Positions 46,600 through 59,418 of a DNA stretch of 64,000 nt are shown here, one piece after another. Position 1 is the first letter of the stretch. Each line of letters begins with the position of its first letter. The notes below the pieces were generated by a model. That model was not told the origin of the DNA, did not search any database, and worked only from the letters and a program-made list of their open reading frames with translations. Origin of the DNA: Angustibacter sp. Root456. GTDB lineage: Bacteria > Actinomycetota > Actinomycetes > Actinomycetales > Angustibacteraceae. The translations under genes were made by a program, and so were the position numbers. The stretch is taken from NCBI RefSeq assembly GCF_001426435.1, contig NZ_LMER01000015.1, forward strand, positions 69,488-133,487. Direction: 5' to 3'.

Positions 46600-49500
46600 T
46601 CACCGTTCCACGAACACCGCCACGGTGCGTGCCGGCACGCTGGCCGACCCGGAGGTCGCGTCCCAGGCGGCCGTCTTGACCACCCGGTCGCTGCCTGACT
46701 CCTGCACCGGCGAGAGGGCCAGCGCGTGCCCGTCGAGCCCAGGCACCTTCTGGTCGACGGCGGACGCGCTCGCGTTGAGCACCACGACCAGACCCTTGAG
46801 CGCGGGGTCGACGTCCGAGCCGACGCTGTCGTCGATCCGCATCACGATCACACCAGGATGCGCCTCACTGGTGCCCGACACCGGGAAGCCCACCTTGGCG
46901 TTGATGAGGTCGGCCGAGCCCAGCGTGAACAGCGGGGACGACGACCGCAGCCGCAGCAGGTCGGCCGCAGCAGCCGACGCCGTGGCGACGTCGTTCGCGG
47001 TCGGCTTGAGCGCGGGGTCGGCGAGCAGCGGCTTCTGGTACGCCCACTTGGCGGCGTTGTCGGCCTTCGGCGGCAGCCCGTGGCCGAAGCCGTTGTCCGC
47101 GCCGGTCCAGTCGAGCCGGTTGAACCAGTCACCCGAGTCGAAGCTGTTGCGGTCCAACGACTTGCTCCGCAGCAGGTCGGCGCCCGCGTGCCAGAACGAC
47201 GGCGACTGGCCGAGCGCCGTGGTGGCGAGCGAGACGGTGTTCATCCGCACGCGGTCGGCCATCGACGTGCTCTGCGGCAGCTTGTACGTCAGCGTGTCGA
47301 AGAGCGTCTCGTTGTCGTGTGCGTCGACGTAGCTGATGACCTCGTCCGGCTGGTCGGCGTACCCGGCGGGCTGGCCGTTGTAGTCGACCTGGTCGCCGCG
47401 GACGACGTCCCCGGACGACGCGCGGAACCGGTAGGCCCGCAGGTTGCCGGCCATGCCGAGCTCGACGAGGTCAGTGGCGTGCGCCAGCGTCGCCGCCTGC
47501 TGGGCCGCATCGCCGTTCACCGCTGCGCCGTTGGGGTCGCCGGCTAGGCCGCTGCCGAGGCCCTGGATGCGCGGGTCCTCGTCGAACGGCCCGCCACCGC
47601 GGACGGCGTCGCGCAGCCGGTCGCTGAACGTGCCGATCCCCGTGCCACCGAGCTGGCCCTGCGTGGCTTGGTAGAAGCGCGCGTTGTTGGCGACCTCCCC
47701 GAAGTTCCAGCCCTCCCCGTAGAGGTAGATCGAGCGCCCGTCGACACCGTCGCGCCGCAGCGTGAGCGCGTCGAGCGCGTGCCGAACTGCCAGCATGTTC
47801 GCGCGCGAGTGGTGGCCCATCAGGTCGAACCGGAAGCCGTCGACCCGGTAGTCGCGGGCCCACACGACGACCGCGTCGACCATCATCTTCTCGGCCATCG
47901 CGTGCTCGGTGGCGACGTTCTGGCAGCAGGTCGAGGTCTCGACCTCACCCGTGCTGACGTTCAGCCGGTGGTAGTAGCCGGGCACGATCTTGTCGAGCAC
48001 CGACGTGTCGGCCTGACCCGATGCGGACGTGTGGTTGAACACCTGGTCGAGCACCACACGCAGCCCGTCGGCGTGCAGCGCCCCCACCATGGTGCGGAAC
48101 TGCGCGACGCGAGGGGCGCCGTCCGGGTCGGTGGCGTACGAACCCTCCGGCGCCATCCAGTGGTACGGGTCGTAGCCCCAGTTGAAGGCGTCGTCCTTCG
48201 CGACGGCGGTGACGCAGGCCTGCTGCTGCTCGGAGTCCGGCGGCATCGAGGCGAGGTCGCAGTCGGGCGTCTTCTGCTCCGAGCGCTTCTCGGGGATCGA
48301 GGTGATGTCGAACGTCGGCAGCAGGTGCACGGTGTTGAGACCGGCCTTCGCCAGCGCCCGCAAGTGCTTGGTGCCCGCACCGTCGTCGGCGAACGCCAGG
48401 TAGGTGCCGCGGTGGTCCGCCGGCACGCTCGGGTCACTCACCGAGAAGTCGCGCACGTGCAGCTCGTAGATGGTGGAGTCGACGCTCTGGGCCAGCTTCG
48501 GCGACGGCGTCGTGCGCCACTGCTTCGGTTGCAGCGCAGGGTCATCGAGGTCGACGGCCACCGACCGCTTCGAGTCGGGCGTCAGCGTCAGGGAGTACGG
48601 GTCGGTCACCTGGTTGTGCTCGACCTTCCGCGTGGACGGCGCGTAGACCGTCACGTCGTAGAGGTACTGAGCTCCCCGCCAGTCGGGGCGCCCCCTGGTC
48701 GACCACACACCGTCGTGATCCGCGCGTAGCTGGACGCGTTGCGGCGCACCGCTTTCACGGCCAGCACGCCACACCAGCAGGTCGACGTCCGTCGCCGTCG
48801 GTGCCCACACGGCGAACGTCGGCCCGCGGCCGTGCCAGCTCAGGCCGAGCCGCTCGCTCCGCGCACCGGCGTAGACGTCGTCGAGCACCCGCGGGATCTG
48901 CACGCCGGTCGCGTCAGTGAGCCGACCGAGGTCGTCGTACTGCGCGACCGCGACCTGGCCCTTGAGAATCGTGGGCACCTGGCGCGCGGACGAGCGCGCC
49001 AGCCGCAGGGCGAGGAAGCCCTTCAGCTGCGGGTCCTTCGCCACCACGTCCGCCGGCAGCCCGGCGGGGTCGTAGGTCAGCGCCGCGGACGACCCACCGG
49101 TCACGGCCTCGTCGTCGACCGCCAGGCCACCGGTTACCGACCAGTGCAGCCGCCACCGCAGCCGCTCGGGCGAGGTGCCCGCGGGCACAGCGTTCGCCGG
49201 CCACGCGATGAGGTCGCGCGCCACCCAGTGCGCCTTGGCCTTCGTGAGGTCGGGCGCCGCACCCGCGCGCGACGTGGTGATCGTGAGCACGTGCGTCGCC
49301 AGCGTGTACGAGAACGTCGTCACCACACCGTCGCCCGGGACGTCGAAGCCGATGTTGGCACCGCCCGGCGCACCGCCCGCGCCGTAGTTCTCGTCCCAGG
49401 TCAGCCCGTGGGTGACCTTGGCCTCGTAGTGGCCCGCCGGAATGCGGTCGGTGCGCCAGGTGAGCACGCCGTCGCCATCCGGGTCCTGCAGCCACGGCCG

Positions 49501-52410
49501 CATGCACGCAGGTTGCCAGTCACCCGAGCAGCCGAGGGCCGCCTGGAAGGACCCCGGCACCGTGACGATCGGGCCCTGGGCGTCGGAGGTGACGTAGTGG
49601 GTGGCGTGGTCGTAGTAGAACGTCACCGGGCCGGCGGGCGCGGTGTAGCTGATGTCGGAACCGTTCTTCACCGCGCCGGCGCCGTAGTTCTCGTCCCAGC
49701 TCTTGTTGATCGCCGCCTTGTAGGCGTACGAGCCGGTGGGCAGCGTGTACGTGCCCTTCCAGACCTGGTCGTTCGGGTCGAGCGACAGCTGGGCCTGCGG
49801 GCAGTCCGGCATCCAGTCGCCGGCGTTCGCGCCACCGGTGCAGCCCATCTCGCTGTTGTGATTTCCCGGAACACTGACGGCGTCCGGCTGCGTCACCGGG
49901 CCGACGCCACCGCCGCCCCCGCCGCCGCTGGGTGCCGGCGTGCCGACGATGCCGTAGGTGGAGGTGGCCGAGTAGTTGCCACTGCTGTCGCGCAGCACGG
50001 CTCGGTACTCGACCAGCGTGCCCTTGGCCAGGCCCGTGGTGTCGTGGAAGACGCGGTACGGCGCGTTGTCGTCGGTGCCGATCCGCTGCCACGCAGCCGT
50101 TCCGACCGGTCGGTAGCCGAAGGTCACCTCGGCCAGGGCGTTGTCGGGCACCGACACCCCGACCTCAGTGCGTCCCCCGACAACCGCCCCCGGCTGAGGC
50201 GACGCGGGGTAGACAGCCGGTGCGGCACGGCGGTGATCGACCGGCCGGGTCGCCTTCCATACCGCCACCGACAGCGGCGGCACGGTGATGGTCGCGCGGC
50301 CCTCCTTGTTGGTGCGCAACGACGCCCGCGAGCCGGCGAGTGGCTTGAAGGTGCCGTGATCGACGAAGGTGGCCACCTCGGCCGACTTGGCCGTGGTCGC
50401 GTTGTTGGCCGCGACGAGGTACTCGACCTTGGTCTGGCGGTCGACGCGGCTGAACGCGTAGATCCCCGCGGACGACGACGCGTACCGGTGCACCTGCGTG
50501 CCGTCAGCGAGTGCCGGGTTCGCCGCACGCAGGGCGGCCACCTGCTGGATCGCACGGTAGAGGGGAGCCTTGGTGTCGTACCGGTCACGGCTCCCGGACG
50601 GGCCGCCGACGACGTCCTCGCTGTTGTACTGGGCGACCTGACTGGCGAACATGTCCTGCCGCGCGTCCTTGTCGCCGCCGGCGCCGGCGAAGCCCTGCTC
50701 GTCGCCGTAGTAGACGACCGGCTGGCCGCGGGTGAGGTACATCAGCTGGTGCGCGAGCTCGTCACGCTTCAGCACCTCGTCAGCCGGCACCCCAGAACCC
50801 TTGAGCATCATCGCGATGCGGCCCATGTCGTGGTTGCCCAGGAAGGTGGGCAGCTCGTACGCGTTGGAGTCGGTGTCGGTGTAGTAGTCGTCGCCGACGA
50901 ACAGGTCACGCACACCGGTGGTGGCCTTTCCGGCGGCGAAGTCCTTGGCCGCGGCCTGGAAGCCGAAGTCCAGCGTGGCGGGCAGCCTGCCGGTGGTCGT
51001 GTACTGCGACATGAACGAGGGGCGCGCGTCGTACACCTCGCCGAACATGAAGAAGTCGTCGTTGCCGTCGGCCTTCGCGCGGGCCAGGATCGCCGGCGAG
51101 AACTTCTGCCAGAACTCCATGTTGACGTGCTTGACGGTGTCGATGCGGAAGCCGTCGATGCCGAAGTCGACCCACTGCGTGTAGATGTCGGTCATGCCCT
51201 TGACCACGGCGGGCTGCTCGGTGAACAGGTCGTCGAGCCCGACGAAGTCGCCGTACTCGGCGCTCTCGCCGGCGAAGGTCGAGTCACCGCGGTTGTGGTA
51301 CTTCGTGGGGTCGTTCAGCCACGCCGGCACCTTGACGGTCTTGTCGGCCTCGGATCGGAACGTCGGCGTGTAGGGGAACGACTGGGCGTTCAGCTGCGGG
51401 AACGTGTCGGTGCCCGCGTAGTCCTTGTCGTCGAAGGTGTTGCCGGCCGCGTCCTTGTACGGCGCATCCGCCTTGCTGACGTACGAGTACTTCTGCTGGG
51501 TGTAGTCGATGACGTCCGCGGTGTGGTTGGTGATGATGTCGAAGAAGACCTTCATGCCCTTGGCGTGCGCAGCGGCGATGAGCGCCTTCATGTCGGCGTT
51601 GGTGCCCAGGTGCGGGTCGATCTGGGTGAAGTCGGTGATCCAGTAGCCGTGGTACCCGGCGCTGGCGTCGCTGCCGCTGCCCTGCACGGGACGGTTCTTG
51701 AACGACGGCGTGAGCCAGATCGCCGTCGTGCCGAGGCCCTTGATGTAGTCGAGCTTGCTGGTCAGGCCCTTGAGGTCGCCACCGTGGTAGAAGCCCTTGT
51801 CGGTGGGGTCGAAGCCCGTCTCCATCCGCCCACCGGTGAGCCCGCCGGTGTCGTTGGCCTTGGCGCCGTTGGCGAAGCGGTCGGCCATCACGAAGTAGAA
51901 CCGCTCGCGGGTCAGCGGGGCGCGCAGGCTCGCGCTCGCCAGCTGCTTGTCGGCTGCGGTGACCGGCCCCGGCAGGTCGGTGGGTGCGATGCCGACGCGG
52001 TGGGTGGTGTGGTCGTACGTGAAGTCGAGCGTCGCCTGGCCGGCGAGCACGAGCGGGATGTTGTCCCCGCCGCCGTCCAGGCCGTAGCTCTCGTCCCACG
52101 AGTCGTTGAGGGCGACCTTGAGCTCGTAGCTGCCCGCAGGCAGCGTGAAGCGGCCCGCGAACGTGGGGGTGTCACCGACCCGCTCCAGGTGCGTCTTCGC
52201 GCAGTCGGGCTGCCAGTCGCCGGAGCACCCCAGCTCGCTCTGCAGGCTGCCGACCAGCGTCACGGACGACGGCAGCGGGCTCTCGGCCGCCCGGGCCGAC
52301 CGCGCGGGGGCCGCCGCGAGCAGCGCGAGCGCCAGCACGGCGACGAGCACCGCCGCCCAGGGGCGACGCGACCTCGAGGACGACACGGATCGAAGGGCCA
52401 GTGCAGACAT
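46600..52410 (-). CDS. pulA: Secreted amylopullulanase with two GH13 catalytic domains and three X25 modules
   Basis: This 1936-residue exported glycosidase has a signal peptide at about 1-42. X25 module 1 spans about 48-140. The first GH13 (alpha-amylase-type) domain spans about 165-620, with nucleophile Asp424 in GFRIDTVKH, acid Glu458 in GEVYDA, and Asp528 in GNHDMG. A Gly-rich linker lies near 830. X25 modules 2 and 3 span about 850-945 and 948-1045. A CBM48-like region lies near 1200. The second, pullulanase-type GH13 domain has Asp1529 in GFRFDLMGH, Glu1566 in YGEGWN and Asp1699 in DAHDNE. It would hydrolyse both alpha-1,4 and alpha-1,6 bonds in starch or glycogen outside the cell. No C-terminal anchor is seen. 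Confidence 0.93.
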   Translation of the reverse strand: MSALALRSVSSSRSRRPWAAVLVAVLALALLAAAPARSARAAESPLPSSVTLVGSLQSELGCSGDWQPDCAKTHLERVGDTPTFAGRFTLPAGSYELKVALNDSWDESYGLDGGGDNIPLVLAGQATLDFTYDHTTHRVGIAPTDLPGPVTAADKQLASASLRAPLTRERFYFVMADRFANGAKANDTGGLTGGRMETGFDPTDKGFYHGGDLKGLTSKLDYIKGLGTTAIWLTPSFKNRPVQGSGSDASAGYHGYWITDFTQIDPHLGTNADMKALIAAAHAKGMKVFFDIITNHTADVIDYTQQKYSYVSKADAPYKDAAGNTFDDKDYAGTDTFPQLNAQSFPYTPTFRSEADKTVKVPAWLNDPTKYHNRGDSTFAGESAEYGDFVGLDDLFTEQPAVVKGMTDIYTQWVDFGIDGFRIDTVKHVNMEFWQKFSPAILARAKADGNDDFFMFGEVYDARPSFMSQYTTTGRLPATLDFGFQAAAKDFAAGKATTGVRDLFVGDDYYTDTDSNAYELPTFLGNHDMGRIAMMLKGSGVPADEVLKRDELAHQLMYLTRGQPVVYYGDEQGFAGAGGDKDARQDMFASQVAQYNSEDVVGGPSGSRDRYDTKAPLYRAIQQVAALRAANPALADGTQVHRYASSSAGIYAFSRVDRQTKVEYLVAANNATTAKSAEVATFVDHGTFKPLAGSRASLRTNKEGRATITVPPLSVAVWKATRPVDHRRAAPAVYPASPQPGAVVGGRTEVGVSVPDNALAEVTFGYRPVGTAAWQRIGTDDNAPYRVFHDTTGLAKGTLVEYRAVLRDSSGNYSATSTYGIVGTPAPSGGGGGGGVGPVTQPDAVSVPGNHNSEMGCTGGANAGDWMPDCPQAQLSLDPNDQVWKGTYTLPTGSYAYKAAINKSWDENYGAGAVKNGSDISYTAPAGPVTFYYDHATHYVTSDAQGPIVTVPGSFQAALGCSGDWQPACMRPWLQDPDGDGVLTWRTDRIPAGHYEAKVTHGLTWDENYGAGGAPGGANIGFDVPGDGVVTTFSYTLATHVLTITTSRAGAAPDLTKAKAHWVARDLIAWPANAVPAGTSPERLRWRLHWSVTGGLAVDDEAVTGGSSAALTYDPAGLPADVVAKDPQLKGFLALRLARSSARQVPTILKGQVAVAQYDDLGRLTDATGVQIPRVLDDVYAGARSERLGLSWHGRGPTFAVWAPTATDVDLLVWRAGRESGAPQRVQLRADHDGVWSTRGRPDWRGAQYLYDVTVYAPSTRKVEHNQVTDPYSLTLTPDSKRSVAVDLDDPALQPKQWRTTPSPKLAQSVDSTIYELHVRDFSVSDPSVPADHRGTYLAFADDGAGTKHLRALAKAGLNTVHLLPTFDITSIPEKRSEQKTPDCDLASMPPDSEQQQACVTAVAKDDAFNWGYDPYHWMAPEGSYATDPDGAPRVAQFRTMVGALHADGLRVVLDQVFNHTSASGQADTSVLDKIVPGYYHRLNVSTGEVETSTCCQNVATEHAMAEKMMVDAVVVWARDYRVDGFRFDLMGHHSRANMLAVRHALDALTLRRDGVDGRSIYLYGEGWNFGEVANNARFYQATQGQLGGTGIGTFSDRLRDAVRGGGPFDEDPRIQGLGSGLAGDPNGAAVNGDAAQQAATLAHATDLVELGMAGNLRAYRFRASSGDVVRGDQVDYNGQPAGYADQPDEVISYVDAHDNETLFDTLTYKLPQSTSMADRVRMNTVSLATTALGQSPSFWHAGADLLRSKSLDRNSFDSGDWFNRLDWTGADNGFGHGLPPKADNAAKWAYQKPLLADPALKPTANDVATASAAAADLLRLRSSSPLFTLGSADLINAKVGFPVSGTSEAHPGVIVMRIDDSVGSDVDPALKGLVVVLNASASAVDQKVPGLDGHALALSPVQESGSDRVVKTAAWDATSGSASVPARTVAVFVER

Positions 52411-52503
52411 GGGCGGGCTCTCCCAGCAGGGCGGACGGCGTCGTCCGAGGTGTCCAGTTCGTCGCGACCCTAGACCTGCACGACCCCTGCATGGAAGGCC
52501 CCC

Positions 52504-53028
52504 TCAGCAACTTTCTGCAAATTCTTTCAGCGATGTCGGTTCCGGCTGCAGGTGCATCGACGTCGCCGGGCGGCAGAGCAGCACGACGAGCACCAGCTCG
52601 GTCGCCGCCGTCAGCACCCCCGCGACGAGGAACCACCACGGCACGGGGTAGGCGAGCGAGGCGACGACGTCGATGCCTCCCGCCGCAGTCGCACCCAGCA
52701 GCAGCACCCGGGCGCCCCACCAGCGCCGCACCAGCGCGACCATGAGCCCGGCGCTGACCAGCGCGGTGGCGAGGTCGACGACCACGCCCCACTGCCCCGG
52801 CGTCCGCAGCTCGGCGACCACCCAGCCGGACGGCGAGGTCATGTCGAGCCGGTGCGCCGTCCCGTAGGCCCGCACGAACGCCGACCACTCGAAGCCGACC
52901 ATCCACACGCGCAGCAGCATCAGCGCGACCAGGGGCACCAGCAGACCGCAGGCAGCACGCACCGCGTCCGGGGTGGTGTCCGCACCGCCGCCCACGGACG
53001 CGACCTCGAGGTCGCGGACGTCGCGCAC
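52504..53028 (-). CDS. Four-span membrane protein (paralogue A)
   Basis: This 174-residue protein has an acidic N-terminus and about four hydrophobic segments. Between segments 1 and 2 lies FVRAYGTAHRLDMT, and YPVPWW precedes the last span. The same features occur in the protein encoded 109 nt upstream (FVQAYGEFRHLDMT and VPSPWW), so the two are paralogues. GTG 53028 has TAGCGT 7 nt upstream, suggesting a leaderless start. I recognise no named family. Confidence 0.65.
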   Translation of the reverse strand: MRDVRDLEVASVGGGADTTPDAVRAACGLLVPLVALMLLRVWMVGFEWSAFVRAYGTAHRLDMTSPSGWVVAELRTPGQWGVVVDLATALVSAGLMVALVRRWWGARVLLLGATAAGGIDVVASLAYPVPWWFLVAGVLTAATELVLVVLLCRPATSMHLQPEPTSLKEFAESC

Positions 53029-53035
53029 CCTGGTG

Positions 53036-53041
53036 ACGCTA
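53036..53041 (-). promoter_or_regulatory. Candidate -10 element, leaderless start of paralogue A
   Basis: The minus strand reads TAGCGT followed by 7 nt and GTG 53028. Confidence 0.4.
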
Positions 53042-53136
53042 GGACGGCGCGCGGCCGCGCGTCAGAGGTCGTGACCGAACCGCGCCCCACATCGTGACCG
53101 AACGGAGACGCGCCAGCCTCTGCACCGGTCGCCGCC

Positions 53137-53615
53137 TCAGCGGGCCAGGTAGTCGTACTCGACCGGCGCCCGCCACAGCAGCCACACGACCACAGCGGTC
53201 ATCGCCACCATGACGAGGGTGAGCAGGTGGTACCACCACGGTGAGGGGACGGCGACCGACCCGAGCGTGTTGAGGCCACCAGCCGCGCTGAGGGCCAGCG
53301 CGACGAAGCGCGCCCACGGCTGGCCGCCCACCACCTTGCGCAGCAGCGGCAGGATCAGCAGCCCGGCGCAGAGCAGGCTGAAGATGGCCGAGTCGACGTG
53401 CCCGGGCACCTCGCGCTTGGCGATCTCCTGACCCAGGAAGGTCGTCATGTCAAGGTGCCTGAACTCGCCGTAGGCCTGGACGAAGTCGGCGTGCCGGTAC
53501 TGCGCCAGCAGCACCCGCACGACTCCCAGCACCACCGCCGTCACGAGCAGCACGCGCGCCACCACGCCGCGCACCTGCTCCTTCGACCGCGGCCGGCCCC
53601 CCTGCAGCGTCTGGC

Positions 53616-53619
<4 letters not shown>
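53137..53619 (-). CDS. Four-span membrane protein (paralogue B)
   Basis: This 160-residue protein starts at ATG 53619, which overlaps the ABC-F stop by 4 nt. It has about four hydrophobic segments with FVQAYGEFRHLDMTTFLGQE between the first two and SVAVPSPWWYHLLT before the last, matching paralogue A. It ends WLLWRAPVEYDYLAR. Coupling to an ABC-F ATPase and the tandem duplication suggest a functional link, but no function is known. Confidence 0.68.
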
Positions 53620-55298
<1,679 letters not shown>

Positions 55299-55357
55299 GA
55301 GTAGCCAGTGTGGCGTGGGCTCTGGCGCGGAGCACCTGCTTTTCGCGTTGCCGCGGC

Positions 55358-55984
55358 TCAGGTGAAGACGCTGCGGGCCGCCTCGATGTGCGAGCGCATC
55401 ACGGCCGACGCCCAGTCGCAGTTACCGGCGGCCAGGGCCGCCACCAGCTCGCGATGGTGCGCCTGCGAGCGCCGCTGCTGCTCCTGGCTGTAGGAGTGGA
55501 ACGTGCGGTGCACCAGCGGTTCGCGCACCACCACCGCGAGCGCGTCGGCGAGCAGGTGGGAGTGCGCCTCGGCGACGATCGTGCGGTGGAACTCCTGGTT
55601 GTACTCCGCCAGCTCGTCGAGCGCTGACTCCCCCGCGGCGACCGCGCTGTCCATGAGCTCGACCAGCTCACCCAGCCGGGCCAGCGCCTGCGCACTCACG
55701 TGCGCCGCCGCCCGCCACGCCGCGTGCGGCTCAAGCAGGGCGCGCAGCGTGAAGATCTCGTCGACGTCGGCCGGGTTGATCTCGACCAGCCGCGCGCCGC
55801 GGTTCGGTCGCAGCTCGACGATGCCCTCGGCAGCCAGCCGCCTCAGCGCCTCGCGGACGGGTGTGCGCGACACCCCCAGACGCTCGGCGAGCGAAGCCTC
55901 CCGCAGCGGCTGGCCACCCTGGAAGGCGCCGCTGCGAATCAGCTCCCTGATGCCTTCGTAGGCACTGGCGTTGTCTCGCCCCAC
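55358..55984 (-). CDS. GntR-family regulator (FCD type)
   Basis: In this 208-residue protein a winged helix at about 5-70 (LREASLAERLGVSRTPVREALRRLAAEGIVEL) is followed by an all-helical FCD ligand-binding domain with the metal-binding-type histidine in EFHRTIVAEAHSHLL and AHHRELVAAL. FCD regulators usually sense small organic acids. The start GTG 55984 lies inside the 3' end of livM (46-bp overlap), so it ends the operon and probably regulates it according to the imported acid. Confidence 0.87.
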   Translation of the reverse strand: MGRDNASAYEGIRELIRSGAFQGGQPLREASLAERLGVSRTPVREALRRLAAEGIVELRPNRGARLVEINPADVDEIFTLRALLEPHAAWRAAAHVSAQALARLGELVELMDSAVAAGESALDELAEYNQEFHRTIVAEAHSHLLADALAVVVREPLVHRTFHSYSQEQQRRSQAHHRELVAALAAGNCDWASAVMRSHIEAARSVFT

Positions 55985-57024
55985 CCGCGGCTCCCGTCGT
56001 CCTCGTGACCTGCTCGACCCGCCCCATCTTGCCGGTCGGCGCAGGCAGCTGCGGCCGTGGCGCGCTGCGGCGCGGCGGCCCAGGCCCGGCGGAAACGTCG
56101 CGGACGCTCCGGCCACAGCCCGGCCGGCCGGTAGCGCAGCAACAGGACGAGCACGACGCCGAGCAGGATCTGGCGGGCACCTGGCACCGCCGTGGTGATC
56201 GCGGAGGGCAGGAACCGGGTCGCCTGGTCGAGCACCCCGAAGACGAGCACCGACCCGAGGACGCAGCCCACCACGCTGCCGCGCCCGCCCGCGATGACGG
56301 CGATGAGCACGATGAGCGTCTCGCTGATCGTGAAGCCAGACGGTTGCAATGTGGTGAGGTACCCGGCCCACAACACGCCGGCCGCCCCCATGAGCGCTCC
56401 GCCGATGCCGGCGCAGACCAGCTGGAAGCGCAGGGGCGAACGGCCGAGCGCGCGCACCTCCACCTCGTCGTCGCGCACGGCCTTGGCCGTCCGGCCGAAG
56501 GGCGAGCCGACCAGGGCACCGGCGGCGAGCGTCACGACGACGCCGACCGCGAGCACCAGTCCGAGGTAGACGGCAGCCGCCCGCTCCGGCGGCATGGTCG
56601 CGGTGAGGTCGGCGAGCGGCTGCGGGATGCCGAACAGGCCGGCGAAGCCGCCGGCCAGGCCGTTGCGGGTCGAGAGCACGACGACGAACGTCTCCGACAC
56701 CGCGAGCATGAGGATCGGCAGCAGGTAGGCGTTGCGGCTGCGTGAGTCGACCACCGCCGCCGGCAGCACCAGCAGCACCGACGCGGCGGCGCACAGCACG
56801 ACCGCGACCAGCGCGGCGAGGGGCCAGGGAAGGCCGAGCGCGAATGCGGTCAGCGACCCAGGCGGCTGGGTGAGCAGCGCGTAGCCGTATGCGCCCAGGG
56901 CGAAGACGCCGTGCACGCCGAGGTTGAGCAGCCCGCTGACTCCGTACTGCAGGTTGAGGCCGGACGCGAGCAGGTAGTAGATCCCGACCATCACGGCGGC
57001 GTTGAGCAGGAAGTCCAGGCTCAC
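55939..57024 (-). CDS. livM: Branched-chain-type ABC transporter permease (LivM family)
   Basis: This 361-residue membrane protein has about eight to ten spans. LivM landmarks are present: LNLQYGVSGLLNLGVHGVFALGAY, SPFGRTAKAVRDDEVEVRALG and LIAVIAGGRGSVVGCVLG. The final 45 residues (after RYRPAGLWPERPRR) are hydrophilic, poorly conserved in appearance and overlap the GntR gene. GTG 57024 follows the livH stop by 2 nt. It pairs with LivH to form the channel. Confidence 0.9.
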   Translation of the reverse strand: MSLDFLLNAAVMVGIYYLLASGLNLQYGVSGLLNLGVHGVFALGAYGYALLTQPPGSLTAFALGLPWPLAALVAVVLCAAASVLLVLPAAVVDSRSRNAYLLPILMLAVSETFVVVLSTRNGLAGGFAGLFGIPQPLADLTATMPPERAAAVYLGLVLAVGVVVTLAAGALVGSPFGRTAKAVRDDEVEVRALGRSPLRFQLVCAGIGGALMGAAGVLWAGYLTTLQPSGFTISETLIVLIAVIAGGRGSVVGCVLGSVLVFGVLDQATRFLPSAITTAVPGARQILLGVVLVLLLRYRPAGLWPERPRRFRRAWAAAPQRATAAAACADRQDGAGRAGHEDDGSRGWGETTPVPTKASGS

Positions 57025-57026
57025 GA

Positions 57027-57866
57027 CTACACACGCACCTTCCTGCTGAGGGTGGCGGACAGGTACAGGGCGACGGCCAGCACGGCGATGGCCATGGCCG
57101 GCTTGTACGCGCTGCCGACGTACCGGGCGGCGAGCTCACTGGCGAGCCCGATCGCGAACCCACCGAGCGCCGCCGCGAACGGGTTGCGGCCGCCCGTGAT
57201 GAGCACCGCGGCGATGATGGGGAACAGCGTCAGGTAGCCCATGGTGGGCGTGAGCTGGCCGTCGGCGGCGAGCAGGACGCCAGCGATCCCCGCGAGTGCG
57301 GCGCCCAGCCCCCAGGTCAGCAGACCGACGACCCTGAGGTCGACGCCCGTGACGGCGGCCAGGGTGCGGTTGTCCGCGGCTGCCCGCAGCTGCCGGCCGG
57401 TCCGGGTACCGAAGAGCAGGGCCGCGACGACGCTGGCCAGCACGACGACGGCCACCACCGTGGTGACCTGCAGGCGCCCGAACGGGCCGAAGGACGCCGG
57501 GATGGTGGGGATCGACACCTCCATGACCTGGGTGCCCCACACCGACGCGAACACGTTCTGCAACGCGAACCCGACGCCCATGGAGGCGACCGTCATGGTG
57601 ATCGGCCCACGCGTGACGAGCGGCTTGAAGACGAGCACGTGCAGGGCGAGACCTGCCAGGCCGACCGCGAGCGCCGACAGCAGGATCGCCAGCCACCCGA
57701 GGCGTCGGCCCCCGACGGCGAGGTACAGGTAGGCGCCGAGCGTCAGCAGCTCGCCGTACGCGAAGTTGAGGAAGCGGAACTGGCTGAAGATCATCGACAG
57801 CCCGAGGCTGCCCAGCGCGACCACCGCCCCGGTGATGAGCCCGAACAGCAGGACGTCGAGCATCAC
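57027..57866 (-). CDS. livH: Branched-chain-type ABC transporter permease (LivH family)
   Basis: This 279-residue permease contains FGLITGAVVALGSLGLSMIFSQFRFLNFAYGELLTLGAYL and the later GLGAALAGIAGVLLAADGQLTPTMGYL, conserved in LivH. GTG 57866 overlaps the livG stop as GTGA, and ATG follows at once (57863). The operon context gives the family but not the substrate. Confidence 0.9.
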   Translation of the reverse strand: MMLDVLLFGLITGAVVALGSLGLSMIFSQFRFLNFAYGELLTLGAYLYLAVGGRRLGWLAILLSALAVGLAGLALHVLVFKPLVTRGPITMTVASMGVGFALQNVFASVWGTQVMEVSIPTIPASFGPFGRLQVTTVVAVVVLASVVAALLFGTRTGRQLRAAADNRTLAAVTGVDLRVVGLLTWGLGAALAGIAGVLLAADGQLTPTMGYLTLFPIIAAVLITGGRNPFAAALGGFAIGLASELAARYVGSAYKPAMAIAVLAVALYLSATLSRKVRV

Positions 57867-58636
57867 GCCACCTCCGTCGCACCGAGGTACGCCTCGACCA
57901 CACGCGCGTCGGCCCGGACGTCGGCCATGGAGCCGTGGGTGAGCAGGGCGCCGTCCGCCATGACGAAGACCTCCTCGGCCACCGCCTCGACCACGGCCAT
58001 GTCGTGCTCGACGATGACGAGCGCCGCGCCGCTCGAGGCGTGCAGCGAGCGCAGGTGGTCGACCATCACCTGACGCATCGCGGGGGCTACGCCGGCCGTG
58101 GGCTCGTCGAGGATCATGAACGCGGACGGGACGAGCGAGAGCCGGGCGAGCTCGACCAGGCGCTGCTGACCGCCGGAGATCTCGCCGCCCCGGTGGTGCG
58201 CGACCCGCAGCAGACCGAATGACGCCAGTGCCGCGTGCGCGCGGGCCACGGCGTCGTCCTCGTCACGCCGGGTGCGCCGGCGCCGCAGCACGGCGGCGGC
58301 CGCGCTAGTGCTGGGGCGCTCGGGCTCGGCCAGCAGGACGTTCTCCAGCACGCTCAGCGCGGGGACCACGCGGGGTGACTGGAAGCTGCGCAGCAGACCC
58401 AGCCGGACGCGGCGGTGGGCGCTGGTGCGGGTGATGTCGCGCCCACCCAGCCGCACCGTGCCGCTGGTCGGCGCCTGGAATCCGGTGAGGACGTTGACGA
58501 GGGTCGACTTGCCCGCGCCGTTGGGCCCGATGAGGGCGCTGATGCGCCCGGGCGGGAACGCGACGTCGACACCGGCGAGGGCGCGGATGCCGCCGAAGGC
58601 GACGTGCACGTCCTGGGCGGCCAGACCGTCGGTCAT
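57863..58636 (-). CDS. livG: ABC transporter ATP-binding protein (LivG family)
   Basis: This 257-residue ATPase has Walker A GPNGAGKST, the LivG-specific RSFQSPRVVPALSVLENVL, signature SGGQQRLVELAR and Walker B MILDEPTAG. A short basic insertion (LRRRRTRRDEDD) lies between the Q-loop and signature. Both ends overlap neighbouring genes by 3-4 nt. Confidence 0.92.
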   Translation of the reverse strand: MTDGLAAQDVHVAFGGIRALAGVDVAFPPGRISALIGPNGAGKSTLVNVLTGFQAPTSGTVRLGGRDITRTSAHRRVRLGLLRSFQSPRVVPALSVLENVLLAEPERPSTSAAAAVLRRRRTRRDEDDAVARAHAALASFGLLRVAHHRGGEISGGQQRLVELARLSLVPSAFMILDEPTAGVAPAMRQVMVDHLRSLHASSGAALVIVEHDMAVVEAVAEEVFVMADGALLTHGSMADVRADARVVEAYLGATEVA

Positions 58637-59418
58637 GTGGCGACTCCGAGGTAGAGCGAGGTGAGCTCGTCGTCGGCGAGCGCCTCCTCGCGGCTTCCGG
58701 TGAACGCGACCTGGCCGGCCGCCAGCACCAGGACGCGGTCGGCCACCTTCATCGCGGCGCGGGCGTTCTGCTCGACGAGCAGGATGCCGAGCCCGAGGGT
58801 GCGCCGGACCACGTCGACGGTGTCGAGGATCTCCCTGCTGGTGCGGGGGGCCAGCCCCGCCGTCGGCTCGTCGAGCAGCAGCATGCGGGGGCGGGCCATG
58901 AGGGCGCGTCCGACCGCGACGAGCCGTTGCTCACCGCCGGAGAGCGCGCCGGCGGCGGTGCGCAAGCGCGGACGCAGCTGGGGCAGGACGTCCAGCACCT
59001 CATCGACCCGCGCGGCCACGTCGGCCCGTGATCCGCTGGGTGCGCCGACCTGGAGGTTCTCGCGCACCGACAGGCCGGCGAAGACGGCGTCCTGCTGCGG
59101 CACCATGCCCAGGCCCAGCCGCGCCAGGCGGTAGGGGGCTCGACCGGAGACGCGCCGCCCGTCGTAGGACACCCGTCCCGAGTGCAGCACGGTCAGCCCG
59201 AAGACCGTCTTGAGCAATGTGGACTTGCCGGAGCCGTTGGGGCCCAGCAGGGCGAGCGTCTCACCCTGCTGCACCTCGAAGCTGACGCCGTGGACGATCG
59301 CCGCGCGCCGCGAGTACCCCGCATGCAGCTCCTGCACGACCAGCCCGGCCGCCGGTGGCCCGGCCGCTACCTCGGAGCTCGAGGTAGCGGCCGGACGCCG
59401 CCGGACCAGCTGCCTCAC
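58633..59418 (-). CDS. livF: ABC transporter ATP-binding protein (LivF family)
   Basis: This 261-residue ATPase has Walker A GPNGSGKSTLL, LGLGMVPQQDAVFAGLSVREN, signature LSGGEQRLVAVGRALM and Walker B LLLDEPTAGLAP, all LivF features. The N-terminus (VRQLVRRRPAATSSSE) is a short basic/Ser-rich extension. GTG 59418 overlaps the binding-protein stop as GTGA, which fixes the start. Confidence 0.92.
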   Translation of the reverse strand: MRQLVRRRPAATSSSEVAAGPPAAGLVVQELHAGYSRRAAIVHGVSFEVQQGETLALLGPNGSGKSTLLKTVFGLTVLHSGRVSYDGRRVSGRAPYRLARLGLGMVPQQDAVFAGLSVRENLQVGAPSGSRADVAARVDEVLDVLPQLRPRLRTAAGALSGGEQRLVAVGRALMARPRMLLLDEPTAGLAPRTSREILDTVDVVRRTLGLGILLVEQNARAAMKVADRVLVLAAGQVAFTGSREEALADDELTSLYLGVAT

